Source of the DNA: Pseudomonas putida
GTDB taxonomy: Bacteria; Pseudomonadota; Gammaproteobacteria; Pseudomonadales; Pseudomonadaceae
Direction of reading: 5' to 3'
Assembly (NCBI RefSeq): GCF_001941965.1
Contig: NZ_MKZO01000001.1
Location: 62,001-126,000 of the forward strand
Length of the DNA: 64,000 nt
Shown here in pieces: positions 55,699 to 64,000 of this stretch (position 1 is the first letter of the stretch; every line of letters starts with the position of its first letter). The notes beneath the pieces were generated by a model. The model saw only the letters and a program-made list of their open reading frames with translations. It was not told where the DNA came from and ran no database searches. The position numbers were made by a program, and so were the translations under genes.

Positions 55699-55793
55699 CC
55701 CTGTGGGAGCTGGCTTGCCAGCGATAGGGCCAGACCTGACAACCAGGTTGCCTGATATGGCCTCATCGCTGGCAAGCCAGCTCCCACAGGGTC
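55699..55793. repeat. REP pair, reversed order
   Basis: Here the units run GTGGGAGCTGGCTTGCCAGC ... then GCCTCATCGCTGGC ... CTCCCACA, so the GTGGGAG ends are outermost. The pair lies between the exporter and protease genes and is also an inverted repeat (CCTGTGGGAGC/GCTCCCACAGG). Confidence 0.88.
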
Positions 55794-55810
55794 GGTGGAG
55801 ACAGGAAGGT

Positions 55811-56629
55811 TTATTTCTTCGCCTGCTCGTACAACGGCATCACCTTCGGAATCGCCGCCTGCAACGAGGCGATCCGGCTGTCCGAAGCCGGGTGGGTGCT
55901 CATGAATTCCGGCGGAGATTCGCCTCCCGAAGCCTGGGCCATCTTGTTCCACAGGGTGATCGCGGCATTCGGGTTGTAGCCGGCGCGGGCCGCCAGCTCC
56001 AGGCCGATCAGGTCGGCTTCGTTCTCGTTGCTGCGGCTGTTGGGCAAGGTCAGGCTGTACTGCACGACGGTGTCGGCCAGTTGCAGGCTGTCTTCACCCA
56101 GCCCCAGCAAGGCGCCAGCCCCGGAGCGGGCCATCTGGATGCCATAGGCCTTGGACATCGCCTCACGCCCGTGCTCGCGCAGGGCGTGGGCGATCTCATG
56201 GCCCATCACCGAGGCGATTTCATCGTCGGTCAGTTTCAGCTTGTCGATCAGCCCGGTATAGAAAATGATCTTGCCGCCAGGCCCGCAGTTGGCGTTGAGC
56301 TCGTCGCTCTTGATCAGGTTGACTTCCCAGTTCCATTGCGCCGAATCCGGACGGAACTGCGGGGCCTGGGCGATCAGGCGGTCGGCGATGGCCTGGATGC
56401 GCTTGGCATTGGCGCTGGTCTTGTCCAGCACACCCTTGCCCGACGCTTCGCCCAACGTCTGCTGGTAGGACTGCGCATACATCTGGTTGACCTGGTCGGT
56501 CGACAGCATGCTGAACATATATTGCTTGCGCTCGACACCGACCGCCCCACCGCTGGTGGTGTTCACCGCCTGGCAACCAGCCAGCAGGATCGAAGCGCCC
56601 AAGGCACCGACAACAACCAATTTACGCAT
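55811..56629 (-). CDS. M48-family lipoprotein metalloprotease
   Basis: A 272-residue lipoprotein protease with lipobox LLAGC (C19), zinc motif H144-EIAH and the third ligand in ENEADLIG. It resembles E. coli LoiP/YggG, a periplasmic quality-control protease. The C-terminus (MSTHPASDSRI) is typical. AGAAGGGAG precedes the start. It is divergent from the chemoreceptor gene. Confidence 0.92.
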   Translation of the reverse strand: MRKLVVVGALGASILLAGCQAVNTTSGGAVGVERKQYMFSMLSTDQVNQMYAQSYQQTLGEASGKGVLDKTSANAKRIQAIADRLIAQAPQFRPDSAQWNWEVNLIKSDELNANCGPGGKIIFYTGLIDKLKLTDDEIASVMGHEIAHALREHGREAMSKAYGIQMARSGAGALLGLGEDSLQLADTVVQYSLTLPNSRSNENEADLIGLELAARAGYNPNAAITLWNKMAQASGGESPPEFMSTHPASDSRIASLQAAIPKVMPLYEQAKK

Positions 56630-56789
56630 GTAAAAACTCCCTTCTGACATGGGCCGTATCCTAGGACGGCGCAAGTGATCGCGCTACAGCCGCTGGGAAA
56701 GATTTCTCTCTGACCACCTCATGATTTACTGGTTTCGCGCCGATAACAGCGGGGCAAGGCGACTTTTCCCGGCGTTCGGAGCCCAACCC

Positions 56790-58931
56790 ATGAAGTTCAA
56801 GTCGATCCAGTTTTCCGTTGCGGCCCTGGCGGGCGCTTTCGTGTTGAGTATCGTCGCAGCACTGGTGCTGTATGCCGTGTATTCAGGGGCGCGCACCCAG
56901 GACCTGGTGGAACGCCGGACCCAGGAACAGTTCGATGCAGTGATCGAACAGCGCCTCACCGCCCTGGCCCAGACCCAGGCCAGCCAGATCCTGCGGCGCC
57001 TCGAAGCACCGCTGCTGATCGCCCGCGGCGTCGCCACCACCAACGCCCAGATCGGCATGAAGGACGAGGCCGGCAATCCGCGCCTGAACGTCGATCGCGC
57101 GCAACTGATCGGCCTGCTCAAGCAGACCCTTGTGGATAACCCGCTGGTGCTGGGCACCTATATCGCCTGGGAGCCGAATGGCGTCGACCGCAACGATGGT
57201 GGCTATGTCGGCACCTCGGTCGAAGGCATCGACCCGGCCAACGGCCGCTTCCAGCCCTGGTGGTACCGCAATACCGACGGCACCCTCGGCCTGGAAAAAC
57301 TGGTCGACCTGAGCAACAACACCCTGCTTTCCACCGGCGTACGCGCCAGCGAGTACTACCTGTGCTCCCAGGAGACCAAACGCGCCTGCGCCATCGACCC
57401 GGCCCCTTACAAGGTCGGCGACAAGATGGTCATGCTCGCTTCCTTCATCCAGCCGATCCTGATCGACGGCAAGTTCCAGGGCATCGTCGGCGCCGACCTG
57501 TCGGTGAACTTCATCCAGGACCTGCTCAAGGCCGCCGACGCCCAGCTGTATAACGGTGCGGGCGAGCTGGCGCTGATCGCCAACAACGGTCGCCTGGTCG
57601 CCTATACCAAGGACGAAAGCAAGTTCGGCGAAAAGGCCAGCGAGGTGCTGCCGGCTGCCGAAGCGGCCGGCCTGAGCAAAACCAGCGGCGACACCCTGCG
57701 CTACGACCTCGACCGTGAAGCCGGGCAGATCCGCCTGTTCCTGCCGTTCCAGATCGGCGAAACCGCCCAGCGCTGGACCCTGCTGATCGACCTGCCGCTG
57801 AGCGCGGTGATGGCCGACGCAGAGAAAATGCAGAACGAACTGAGCGAACAGCGCCGCACCGACATTACCGGCATGACCCTGGTCGGCCTGGCCATCGCCG
57901 CCCTCGGCCTGCTGGTGATCTGGCTGCTGGCCCACGGTATCGCCCGTCCGCTGCGGCAGATGGTGGCGATGCTCGACGATATCGCCCAGGGCGAAGGCGA
58001 CCTGACCCGCCGCCTGCACAGCGACCGCGCCGACGAACTGGGCTCGATCGCCAAGGGCTTCAATACCTTCCTGACCAAGCTGCAGACCATGATCAGCCAG
58101 GTGGTGACCTCGGTGCAGAAGGTCAGCGACTCCTCGGAGCACACCGCCGATATCGCCATCCGCACCAACCAGGGCGTGCATAAACAGATGGCGGAAATCG
58201 ACCTGGTGGCCACGGCGGTACATGAAATGACCGCCACCGCCCAGGACGTGGCGCGCAATGCCACCCATGCCGCGCAGGCCGCGAGCAATGCAGACCAGGC
58301 GGCCAACCAGGGCCTGTCGATCGTCCGTGACACCTCGCAGTCCATCACCGCTCTGGCCGACGAGATCGGCCGCGCCGTGGGCGTGGTGCAGACCCTGGCC
58401 CGGGACAGCGAGAACATCAATGCCATCCTCGTGGCGATCCGCGCCATTGCCGAACAGACCAACCTGCTCGCGCTCAACGCTGCCATCGAGGCGGCGCGGG
58501 CCGGTGAACAGGGTCGTGGCTTCGCCGTGGTCGCCGACGAGGTGCGCAACCTGGCGCAGAAGACCCAGCAGGCCACCGAAGAAATCCAGCAGATGATCCA
58601 GCAGTTGCAACAGGGCACCCGCGATGTGGTGCGGGTCATGGAGGACAGCCAGGGCAAGACCGATATCAGCGTGCAGCAGGCGGCCAAGGCGGCGGATGCG
58701 CTGGAAAGCATCACCCGTGCGGTGTCGGTGATCAACGACATGAACACCCAGATCGCCAGTGCTGCCGAAGAGCAGAGCGCGGTGGCGGAGGACATCAACC
58801 GCAACGTGATCAATATCGGCCAGGTGGCCAACGAAGTGGCGGGTGGTGCCGACGAGTCGAGCAGCGCCAGCGCCGAACTGACCAAGCTGGCAGAGCAGCA
58901 GCGCCGGCTGATCAACCAGTTCCGCGTTTGA
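56790..58931 (+). CDS. Methyl-accepting chemotaxis protein with dCache domain
   Basis: A 713-residue transmembrane chemoreceptor. TM1 (about 8-30) is followed by a double-Cache ligand domain (about 35-360, with a [18 protein letters not shown] segment), TM2 (about 365-390), HAMP (about 390-445) and the signalling domain with [20 protein letters not shown]. The ligand is not predictable, though dCache receptors often bind amino acids, amines or organic acids. The terminal QF/RV end lacks the CheR-tether pentapeptide. Confidence 0.92.
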   Translation: MKFKSIQFSVAALAGAFVLSIVAALVLYAVYSGARTQDLVERRTQEQFDAVIEQRLTALAQTQASQILRRLEAPLLIARGVATTNAQIGMKDEAGNPRLNVDRAQLIGLLKQTLVDNPLVLGTYIAWEPNGVDRNDGGYVGTSVEGIDPANGRFQPWWYRNTDGTLGLEKLVDLSNNTLLSTGVRASEYYLCSQETKRACAIDPAPYKVGDKMVMLASFIQPILIDGKFQGIVGADLSVNFIQDLLKAADAQLYNGAGELALIANNGRLVAYTKDESKFGEKASEVLPAAEAAGLSKTSGDTLRYDLDREAGQIRLFLPFQIGETAQRWTLLIDLPLSAVMADAEKMQNELSEQRRTDITGMTLVGLAIAALGLLVIWLLAHGIARPLRQMVAMLDDIAQGEGDLTRRLHSDRADELGSIAKGFNTFLTKLQTMISQVVTSVQKVSDSSEHTADIAIRTNQGVHKQMAEIDLVATAVHEMTATAQDVARNATHAAQAASNADQAANQGLSIVRDTSQSITALADEIGRAVGVVQTLARDSENINAILVAIRAIAEQTNLLALNAAIEAARAGEQGRGFAVVADEVRNLAQKTQQATEEIQQMIQQLQQGTRDVVRVMEDSQGKTDISVQQAAKAADALESITRAVSVINDMNTQIASAAEEQSAVAEDINRNVINIGQVANEVAGGADESSSASAELTKLAEQQRRLINQFRV

Positions 58932-58933
58932 TT

Positions 58934-59018
58934 CAGCCGCAAGCTGCAAGCCGTAAGCTGCAAGCAAAAGCGCCGCGTGCTGCTTCTTCTTACAGCTTAA
59001 AGCTTAAAGCTTGCAGCT
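58934..59018. terminator. Inverted repeat between convergent genes
   Basis: Built of AGCTGCAAGC-like words. The left arm (58934-about 58965) pairs imperfectly with the right arm (GCTTAAAGCTTAAAGCTTGCAGCT). It separates the chemoreceptor and the YedK-like gene and resembles the element at 2989-3080; probably a bidirectional terminator. Confidence 0.6.
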
Positions 59019-59645
59019 CTAAGAAGAGGCGGGAGTCAGGCACTCCGGCGCATTGAGTTTCGGATCATTGACGAAGTTGGCCAGCACCCGCTCGCGCAAG
59101 GCGGCGGGAGGGCTGGCCAGCAGGGCATGGAGGTCGGCCAGCGGGGTCTCGGGATCCAGCCAGGCGGCCTGCCCTGCCGCATCGAGAATCAGCGGCCGGC
59201 GCTGGGTCATCGCCGCCTGGGTCACCACCGCCGTACTCAGCCAGACCTGCTCCTGCACCGGATACGCCTCCCAGATCGCCGCGAAGAACAACGACGAGCC
59301 TTCCCCCGGCGTCAGCCAGTACGGGCGCTTGCGCGCATTGCCGCGCCATTCGTAGAAGCCGTTGGCCGGCAGTAGGCAACGGCGCTTGGCGAAGGCTTCG
59401 CGGAACATCGGCTGGTCGGCGAGGGTTTCGGCACGGGCGTGGGCCGGGGTGCGGGTCAGGTCGGTCAGCCAGGGCGGGGTCAGACCCCAGCGGGCGCGGG
59501 CCAGGGTCAACCGGTCGTCTTCCCGGCGCTGGATCAGCACCTGGGCGCCAGGGGAAATGTTCCACTGCGCCTTCTGGTCAGCGGGAAAGCCGGGCAGCGC
59601 GGCGAAGGCCGGCGACCAGCGAAAGAGAGCGTAGCGTCCACACAT
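59019..59645 (-). CDS. SOS-associated HMCES/YedK-family protein with altered active site
   Basis: A 208-residue SRAP protein. C2, exposed after removal of Met1, is the residue that crosslinks abasic sites in DNA, and E99 (NGFYEW) is kept. Two other conserved residues are not: the Asn of NARAET is H69 (PAHARAET) and the His of HDRRP is T147 (AMTQRRPLIL). In YedK these help to form and reverse the thiazolidine link. It is a stand-alone gene convergent with the chemoreceptor. Either a divergent paralogue or one with changed chemistry. Confidence 0.87.
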   Translation of the reverse strand: MCGRYALFRWSPAFAALPGFPADQKAQWNISPGAQVLIQRREDDRLTLARARWGLTPPWLTDLTRTPAHARAETLADQPMFREAFAKRRCLLPANGFYEWRGNARKRPYWLTPGEGSSLFFAAIWEAYPVQEQVWLSTAVVTQAAMTQRRPLILDAAGQAAWLDPETPLADLHALLASPPAALRERVLANFVNDPKLNAPECLTPASS

Positions 59646-59655
59646 CAGGCAAAAC

Positions 59656-59916
59656 CTAGCAAATCAGAACTCCGGGGAAACTCTCCGGCTCATCGCCAGG
59701 AAGCGGCAAGGCGGCATTGTACGCGGCGATCAGCTCCCGTGCGTACTCGGCCTGGTCATCCGGCACGGCCAGACCGAGCAGGCCCTGCAACGGCAGCTCG
59801 CCGATACCGCCCATCAGGTCGCGGCCGACCAGATGGACATCGACGCCCTCGTTGCCGAGCATGCCCAGCAGGACTTCGGCTTCCAGCAGGTTTTCCGGGT
59901 CATAGATTCGCCGCAT
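59656..59916 (-). CDS. DUF2007 protein
   Basis: An 86-residue protein of the DUF2007 family (YDPENLLEAEVLLGMLGNEGVDVHLVG). It has a ferredoxin-like small fold and is sometimes called a putative signal-transducing protein. Function unknown. The start overlaps the stop of the CPXCG gene by one base (TGATG); a GTG three bases upstream is also possible. Confidence 0.85.
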   Translation of the reverse strand: MRRIYDPENLLEAEVLLGMLGNEGVDVHLVGRDLMGGIGELPLQGLLGLAVPDDQAEYARELIAAYNAALPLPGDEPESFPGVLIC

Positions 59917-60098
59917 CACTCATTCTCGCTTTTCACATCGAGCATCCATTCGTCACCGTGCACCTGCAGAATGAAGGTGATCGGACGACAACAGACGGCG
60001 CAGTCCTCGATATAGGTCTGGTCGCCGCCGGAGAGGTCGATGGTGGTCTCCACTTCCTCACCGCAATAGGGACAATCGTAGAACGCAGTTTCGAGCAT
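59916..60098 (-). CDS. CPXCG-motif cysteine-rich small protein
   Basis: A 60-residue protein with a zinc-ribbon-like cysteine set (CPYCGEEV near the start, CAVCCRP in the middle). It belongs to the conserved family named after the CPXCG motif, of unknown function. It lies upstream of and overlaps DUF2007, in an operon seen widely in Pseudomonas. Confidence 0.88.
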   Translation of the reverse strand: MLETAFYDCPYCGEEVETTIDLSGGDQTYIEDCAVCCRPITFILQVHGDEWMLDVKSENE

Positions 60099-60205
60099 CG
60101 CGGCCTCCACGGTTACTTGTGCGTATAATTGCCGGTCCTGCGCCCCGAGCCCGGATTTGCGGCGCAACCCCACCCTTTACCCTAGTCGTTTCACAACAAG
60201 AGAGC

Positions 60206-61372
60206 ATGATGGGCGAATTCGATGCCATCCGACCCTATGACGACGCTGAAGTCCCTGCCGTTCTGGCACGTTTGCTCAGCGATCCGGCATTCCTCGATAT
60301 CCTGACCCGGTTCCGCTTCCCGCGGATGGCCGACAGCTTCGGCTGGCTGCTCAAGCCGCTGATCGCCCGGCGCCTGCGCAAGGAGTTCGCTGGGGTGACG
60401 TGCGTCGCGACCCTGCAGGACAAGGTCGAGTTCTACGTCGACCACACCATCGAGCGGGCCACCGACGGCGTCACCTATAGCGGCGTCGAGCAGTTCAAGT
60501 CGGGCAACGCCTATCTGTTCCTGGCCAACCACCGTGACATCGTCATGGACCCGGCCTTCGTCAACTACGCCGTGTACCACGCCGGCCTGCCGACCCCGCG
60601 CATCGCCATCGGCGACAACCTGCTGCAGAAGCCGTTCGTCAGCGACATGATGCGCCTGAACAAGAGCTTCATCGTGCACCGCTCCATCAGCGGCCGGCGC
60701 GAGAAGCTGGCGGCCTACCAGTTGCTGTCGGCCTATATCAATCACTCGATCCGCAACGATCGTGCCTCGATCTGGATCGCCCAGGCCGAGGGTCGGGCCA
60801 AGGACGGCGACGACCGTACCGATTCGGCGATCCTCAAGATGTTCCACATGAGCCGCAAGGACGAGCCGTTCGGCGAGGTGATCCAGTCGCTGAACCTGAG
60901 CCCGGTGTCGATCAGCTATGAATACGACCCGTGCGACCAGGCCAAGGCCCGCGAGCTGTATATCCGCGCGACCACCGGCACCTATGCCAAGGCGCCGGGT
61001 GAGGACGACCTGAGCATCGGGTTGGGCATCACCGGCTACAAGGGCCGGGTGCACATCAACTTCACCGCGCCGGTGACCGCCGCGTTCGAGGACACCAAGC
61101 AGCTCGCCGCGCATATCGACAAGCAGATCCTCGGTGGCTACCGGTTGTTCCCGGTGCATTACCTGGCGTATGCGCAATGGGCGGAGGCAGACCCGGAGCT
61201 TCAGGTGCCGAAGGCGAGCGAGGTGTTTGGCAGCGAAGAGCTGGCCAAGGCCCAGGCGGAATGGCAGCGGCGGCTGGAGGCTTGCCCTGAGGAGCACCGG
61301 CCGTACCTGGTGTTGCAATATGCGATGCCGGTGCGCAATCAGTATCGGGTCAAGGCCGGGCTGCCTTTGTAG
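60206..61372 (+). CDS. 1-acyl-glycerol-3-phosphate acyltransferase-like protein
   Basis: A 388-residue protein with the acyltransferase HX4D motif (LANHRDIVMDP) near residue 115 and a later AQAEGRAKD segment in place of the EGTR box. It is longer than PlsC and has no obvious membrane anchor. The acyl acceptor is unknown. Two adjacent ATG codons (60206, 60209) follow AAGAGAG. A TATAAT lies at 60124-60129. Confidence 0.85.
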   Translation: MMGEFDAIRPYDDAEVPAVLARLLSDPAFLDILTRFRFPRMADSFGWLLKPLIARRLRKEFAGVTCVATLQDKVEFYVDHTIERATDGVTYSGVEQFKSGNAYLFLANHRDIVMDPAFVNYAVYHAGLPTPRIAIGDNLLQKPFVSDMMRLNKSFIVHRSISGRREKLAAYQLLSAYINHSIRNDRASIWIAQAEGRAKDGDDRTDSAILKMFHMSRKDEPFGEVIQSLNLSPVSISYEYDPCDQAKARELYIRATTGTYAKAPGEDDLSIGLGITGYKGRVHINFTAPVTAAFEDTKQLAAHIDKQILGGYRLFPVHYLAYAQWAEADPELQVPKASEVFGSEELAKAQAEWQRRLEACPEEHRPYLVLQYAMPVRNQYRVKAGLPL

Positions 61373-61380
61373 GACTTCAG

Positions 61381-61464
61381 GGCCTCATCGCCGGCAACGC
61401 CGGCTCCCACAGGAACCGCGTGCACCGCAAAACCTGTGGGAGCCGGCGTTGCCGGCGATAGGGG
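61381..61464. repeat. REP pair (REPIN)
   Basis: Inverted pair of the GCCGGC subtype (GGCCTCATCGCCGGCAACG ... GTTGCCGGCGATAGGG) with a spacer of about 22 bases, between convergent genes. Confidence 0.9.
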
Positions 61465-61475
61465 CACCGCAGATT

Positions 61476-61736
61476 TCAGATCCAGGTACTGACCCACGAC
61501 AACAGCAAGGCCATCGCCAGAAACGCGAAACCCATGCTGTAGTGGAAGCGGTTGACCCGCTGGGTCAGCAGGTCGATCGCCGCTTCACCTGCCGGCAGGT
61601 TGTCCATGGCCCGTGCCGCGCGCCGGCGGGCGCCGTGCAGGAGCAGGCCCGCCGGGCAGGTGAGCACCAGGGCGAACAGGTTGATGAGTTTGGCCGGGTG
61701 GGCAACGAACAGCCCCCAGAGCATTTGCAGCGACAT
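61476..61736 (-). CDS. Small two-helix membrane protein
   Basis: An 86-residue protein with two hydrophobic helices (about 18-38 and 65-84) separated by a basic, polar loop (RRRAARAMDNLPAGEAA). No known motif. Conserved-looking in Pseudomonas, but function unknown. The ATG at 61736 has GAGG eight bases upstream; a longer version from 61766 is less likely. Confidence 0.65.
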   Translation of the reverse strand: MSLQMLWGLFVAHPAKLINLFALVLTCPAGLLLHGARRRAARAMDNLPAGEAAIDLLTQRVNRFHYSMGFAFLAMALLLSWVSTWI

Positions 61737-61894
61737 CGCCTTACCTCGAATTGACCACGATTGCATCGAAACGCGCGCATTCTACCCAAGCCATCCGCTC
61801 GCGCTCGTGCTTTGCGACCAAATGACGGTCGCTTTCATACGTTCGTCATCATCTCAGGCCACCCTGTCGCCCTCGCAACGCACCGGAGCTTGTC

Positions 61895-62101
61895 ATGCTG
61901 CACGCCGAAAACCAGGATCGCCTCTATCTGATTGCCCAGAGCGAGGAGCAGGAAGCGCTGATCGACGGTTTGGCCTTCAACGTCCAGGACCGCCAGTGGC
62001 TGGTCTATTGCGCCCTGGGCGGCCATCACCATGATCATTGGCCGGAAGTGGACAGCCAGACCGGCATCAGCGTGCTCGATTTCTACGTCGAAGCAGCCTG
62101 A
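61895..62101 (+). CDS. Small acidic protein of unknown function
   Basis: A 68-residue soluble acidic protein. A histidine cluster (GGHHHDHWPE) near residue 42 could bind metal. GGAG precedes the ATG. Nothing else can be recognised. Confidence 0.55.
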   Translation: MLHAENQDRLYLIAQSEEQEALIDGLAFNVQDRQWLVYCALGGHHHDHWPEVDSQTGISVLDFYVEAA

Positions 62102-62104
62102 CAA

Positions 62105-62195
62105 CGCGGACCCTGTGGGAGCTGGCTTGCCAGCGATTGCTGTAGTGAATTCACCGACGCCATCGCTGGCAAGCCAGCTCCCACAGGGTCCGCGC
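62105..62195. repeat. REP pair with perfect arms
   Basis: GCGGACCCTGTGGGAGCTGG... is mirrored by ...CCAGCTCCCACAGGGTCCGC, so the arms match exactly over about 37 bases around a spacer of about 20 bases. The GTGGGAG ends are outermost, as in the pair at 55699. Confidence 0.92.
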
Positions 62196-62205
62196 AAGCC
62201 GCAAT

Positions 62206-62244
62206 AAAAAAAGCCCGCGCCCTGAGATCAGGACGCGGGCTTTT
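62206..62244. terminator. Bidirectional Rho-independent terminator
   Basis: AAAAGCCCGCG and CGCGGGCTTTT form the outer stem, with CCTGA/TCAGG inside. The A-run on the left and T-run on the right allow termination from both sides. It serves the small acidic-protein gene and the YajG-like gene. Confidence 0.85.
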
Positions 62245-62262
62245 GTATTGCGGAGGTAACGC

Positions 62263-62847
62263 TTACTCGCCCAACACCTGACCGATGGTCGGGTCCTTGA
62301 ACAGGCGGGTCAGGGCATCGCTCAGCACGTCGCTGACCAGCTTGGTGTTGGTTTCCTGGTTCGGCGCCATGCCGAAGCGCTGGTCCAGGGAAGCGCCATA
62401 ACGGCCGCTGTAGCGACGGTTGGCGTTGTTCACGTCAGCCTTGAAGGTGGCGCCGATGGTCGCCTCGGTGACGTACATGCCCTCTTTCGGCGACTGGTAC
62501 TTCAGCTCGGCCAGGGTCACGGTCAGCTGCGGCGCGTTGTAGGCGTTCGGCGTCGGGGTGAAACCGAGCAGACGCACGGCCGCCTCGGCCTGGGCCTGCA
62601 GTTTTGGCAGCACGTCATTGCCGGTCACGGTAATGGCGCTGGTTTCCGGGTACAGACCGCCGCGGGTACCGAGGGTCTGGGTGCCACGTCCGTCCACCAC
62701 CCGTACCACCACCGGCTGGCCATGGCCAACGGGCGCTAGCTGGGCAGTGAGTTTCGGCTGCGGGCTGAGTTGTTGCGGGCTATGGGCGCAACCCACCAGG
62801 GTCAGGCTGGTCACCGCGATCAAACCGAACAACAAACGTTGCAACAT
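62263..62847 (-). CDS. YajG-like lipoprotein
   Basis: A 194-residue lipoprotein with lipobox LVGC (Cys about 20) and the YajG-family body (VRVVDGRGTQTLGTRGGLYP near the start, SDVLSDALTRLFKD at the end). An outer-membrane lipoprotein of unknown function. The ATG at 62847 has AGGAG eight bases upstream; the one at 62853 is too close to it. Confidence 0.85.
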   Translation of the reverse strand: MLQRLLFGLIAVTSLTLVGCAHSPQQLSPQPKLTAQLAPVGHGQPVVVRVVDGRGTQTLGTRGGLYPETSAITVTGNDVLPKLQAQAEAAVRLLGFTPTPNAYNAPQLTVTLAELKYQSPKEGMYVTEATIGATFKADVNNANRRYSGRYGASLDQRFGMAPNQETNTKLVSDVLSDALTRLFKDPTIGQVLGE

Positions 62848-63019
62848 GCGCATCTCTCCTGGAATGGCGGCAAAGGTCGCCAGTATACCCAGCGCCCATG
62901 GCGCCAGTCATCGGATCCCTGTGCTGTAAGACCCTTCTTTCATGCTCGGATTCCCCTTGTCATACGGACTTCATCATCGCCGGCTTATCCTTGCGCCAGC
63001 CCCCACAAGGTACTTCGCC

Positions 63020-63253
63020 ATGAACAGCTTCTGGTCCCTGCTTTTCAAGCGCCAGCCACAACGTCATTTCGCCCGCCTCGATGCCAAGGGCCTGTGCCAG
63101 GCATTCAAGTGCTGCGAACAGCCGCCCGTCGGGGCCGGCTGGGTCGAAGTCAACGAATCCGGCCTGCACTGGCTCAACCGTCCGCTGCCCGCCAGCGCCC
63201 GGTTGGTGCCGCGTCGTCGCGGCAATCTGCTGCAACGTGCCCTCGCCGCCTGA
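63020..63253 (+). CDS. Small basic protein of unknown function
   Basis: A 77-residue basic protein (MNSFWSLLFKRQPQRHFARL), with two adjacent cysteines (KCCEQPP). No recognisable domain; ribosome site weak (CAAGG). Located in a 1-kb stretch with no other gene before mqo. Confidence 0.5.
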   Translation: MNSFWSLLFKRQPQRHFARLDAKGLCQAFKCCEQPPVGAGWVEVNESGLHWLNRPLPASARLVPRRRGNLLQRALAA

Positions 63254-63858
63254 CGGATGCGCAAGAAAAACCTGTAATAAAGGCCATTTCTGCCCGCGAC
63301 ATCGTTATAATCTGCCCCCGATTATAAGGACGTCTCCTGATCGGGCCCCGCAACACCGCCAATGCCCAGCATCGGCACCTACCACCATCGCCCACAGAGA
63401 GCCGTTCACACAGGTCTTGCGCAGCCGGTGTGCCCGCTTTTCTCGGCCCTCCACGCTCTGCACTGAACCTGACGAGCCTGCCCTGCACGGCTCCTTTTGA
63501 GGTTCACGACTCCAAAAGAGCGTGAAAAAACGGGTTTTCACAACTTCACAAGAGTGTGGCGAGCATGAACAGTCTGGTATGTGCAAAAGCATCATCAGTG
63601 TCCCTGGCAGCTTCAAGCAGTGGGTATCGGTCCTCATCCGAGGTGCACGACTGAGACCGGTCCACAGCGCACGACGGGCGCCTCGACCATAAGTCGAATT
63701 GCCGCACCGGCCGCGAAATGCGTTCATATGCAACGTAGAGAGCCCGGTTGGCAGTGTCCGTGAACGTTGGAAAAACTGTGAAGTAGCGGATATGGCGATT
63801 CCGGCGAGCCGGGATCCTATGCTGTCAATTAGGTGCTGATGATTTTGGAGATGCGTTA
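63254..63858 (+). promoter_or_regulatory. Long upstream region of mqo
   Basis: 605 bases without a gene. A TATAAT at 63306-63311 is a good -10 box. Further on two hairpins share bases and exclude each other: TCACG/CGTGA (63504-63525) and GTGAAAA/TTTTCAC (63522-63541). No Shine-Dalgarno-preceded reading frame is convincing. It may be a long mqo leader, or hold a small RNA. Confidence 0.45.
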
Positions 63859-64000
63859 ATGGCGCAGAACGAAGCAGTCGATGTAGTACTGGTAGGCGCG
63901 GGCATCATGAGTGCCACCCTGGCCGTGCTGCTCAAGGAACTCGACCCGGCGATCAAGCTGGAAGTCGTCGAGTTGATGGATTCGGGTGCCGCGGAAAGTT
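63859..64000 (+). CDS. mqo: Malate:quinone oxidoreductase, 5' part
   Basis: The first 47 codons of an FAD-dependent malate:quinone oxidoreductase, opening [22 protein letters not shown] with the dinucleotide-binding GAGIMSA loop. Mqo oxidises malate to oxaloacetate in the TCA cycle and passes electrons to quinone at the inner membrane. GGAG precedes the start. The gene runs out of the window. Confidence 0.93.
   Translation, partial: MAQNEAVDVVLVGAGIMSATLAVLLKELDPAIKLEVVELMDSGAAES

Noticed and set aside
59019..59645. The YedK-like gene as a pseudogene
   Set aside because: The frame is intact and C2 and Glu are kept; only two catalytic residues differ.
6971..62195. REP pairs as a CRISPR array
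   Set aside because: The units are scattered in gaps and face each other in pairs, with no regular spacers and no cas genes.

Overview
The window is chromosomal DNA of a Pseudomonas, most likely of the P. putida/P. fluorescens lineage. The evidence is high-GC coding DNA, many copies of a Pseudomonas-type paired REP element, and typical Pseudomonas genes (slyD, pta, benE, rsmC, a DUF1302/DUF1329 pair, and the start of mqo at the right edge). From memory, the order mqo ... DUF2007 ... M48 protease ... hydroxyacid dehydrogenase ... acyl-CoA ligase ... pta resembles the P. putida chromosome. I could not check this by alignment.

Left part (1-20 kb). An ECF sigma factor cut by the left edge is divergent from a bufferin operon (bufA-bufB-bufC-doxX). 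In that operon a DUF2282 peptide precursor is modified by a DUF692 (MNIO) enzyme and its DUF2063 partner. Both transcription units carry the same GTAACC-N16-CGAA promoter. Next come a PAS-type chemotaxis transducer, a glycosyltransferase behind a tandem Pho box, an Old Yellow Enzyme, glutathione peroxidase, slyD, pta with an acyltransferase, an OmpA-like lipoprotein, a metallo-hydrolase, and a FecI-FecR-TonB-receptor iron-signalling cassette. An AEC transporter and a LysR regulator end this part.

Middle (20-42 kb). Small genes, a DMT transporter, a structured leader before a small Pseudomonas protein, a soluble kinase with a TPR response regulator, and benE divergent from a MocR regulator lead to a complete quinohemoprotein amine dehydrogenase locus. 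Structural and radical-SAM genes (qhpA-D-C-B) lie on the minus strand and an aldehyde dehydrogenase on the plus strand. They share an intergenic region holding palindromic enhancer sites and sigma-54 promoter sequences. The maturation genes (qhpG, E, F) and a sigma-54 activator follow on the minus strand. Between the halves lies a lower-GC transporter gene next to a decayed fragment of qhpG, which marks a past rearrangement. The pathway takes amines to aldehydes in the periplasm and aldehydes to acids in the cytoplasm.

Right part (42-64 kb). A MalT-type LuxR regulator, the DUF1329/DUF1302 outer-envelope pair and a fatty-acyl-CoA ligase form a probable lipid-uptake locus. A frameshifted LysE exporter, a flavodoxin-fold oxidoreductase with a MerR regulator, a D-2-hydroxyacid dehydrogenase, rsmC, a yybP-ykoY manganese riboswitch with its Gdt1-type exporter, an M48 lipoprotein protease, a Cache chemoreceptor, a YedK/HMCES relative lacking two catalytic residues, small cysteine-rich proteins, an acyltransferase, a YajG-like lipoprotein, and a long leader before mqo complete the window. 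No rRNA, tRNA, CRISPR array, prophage or insertion sequence was seen. The only abundant repeats are REP pairs in intergenic gaps.
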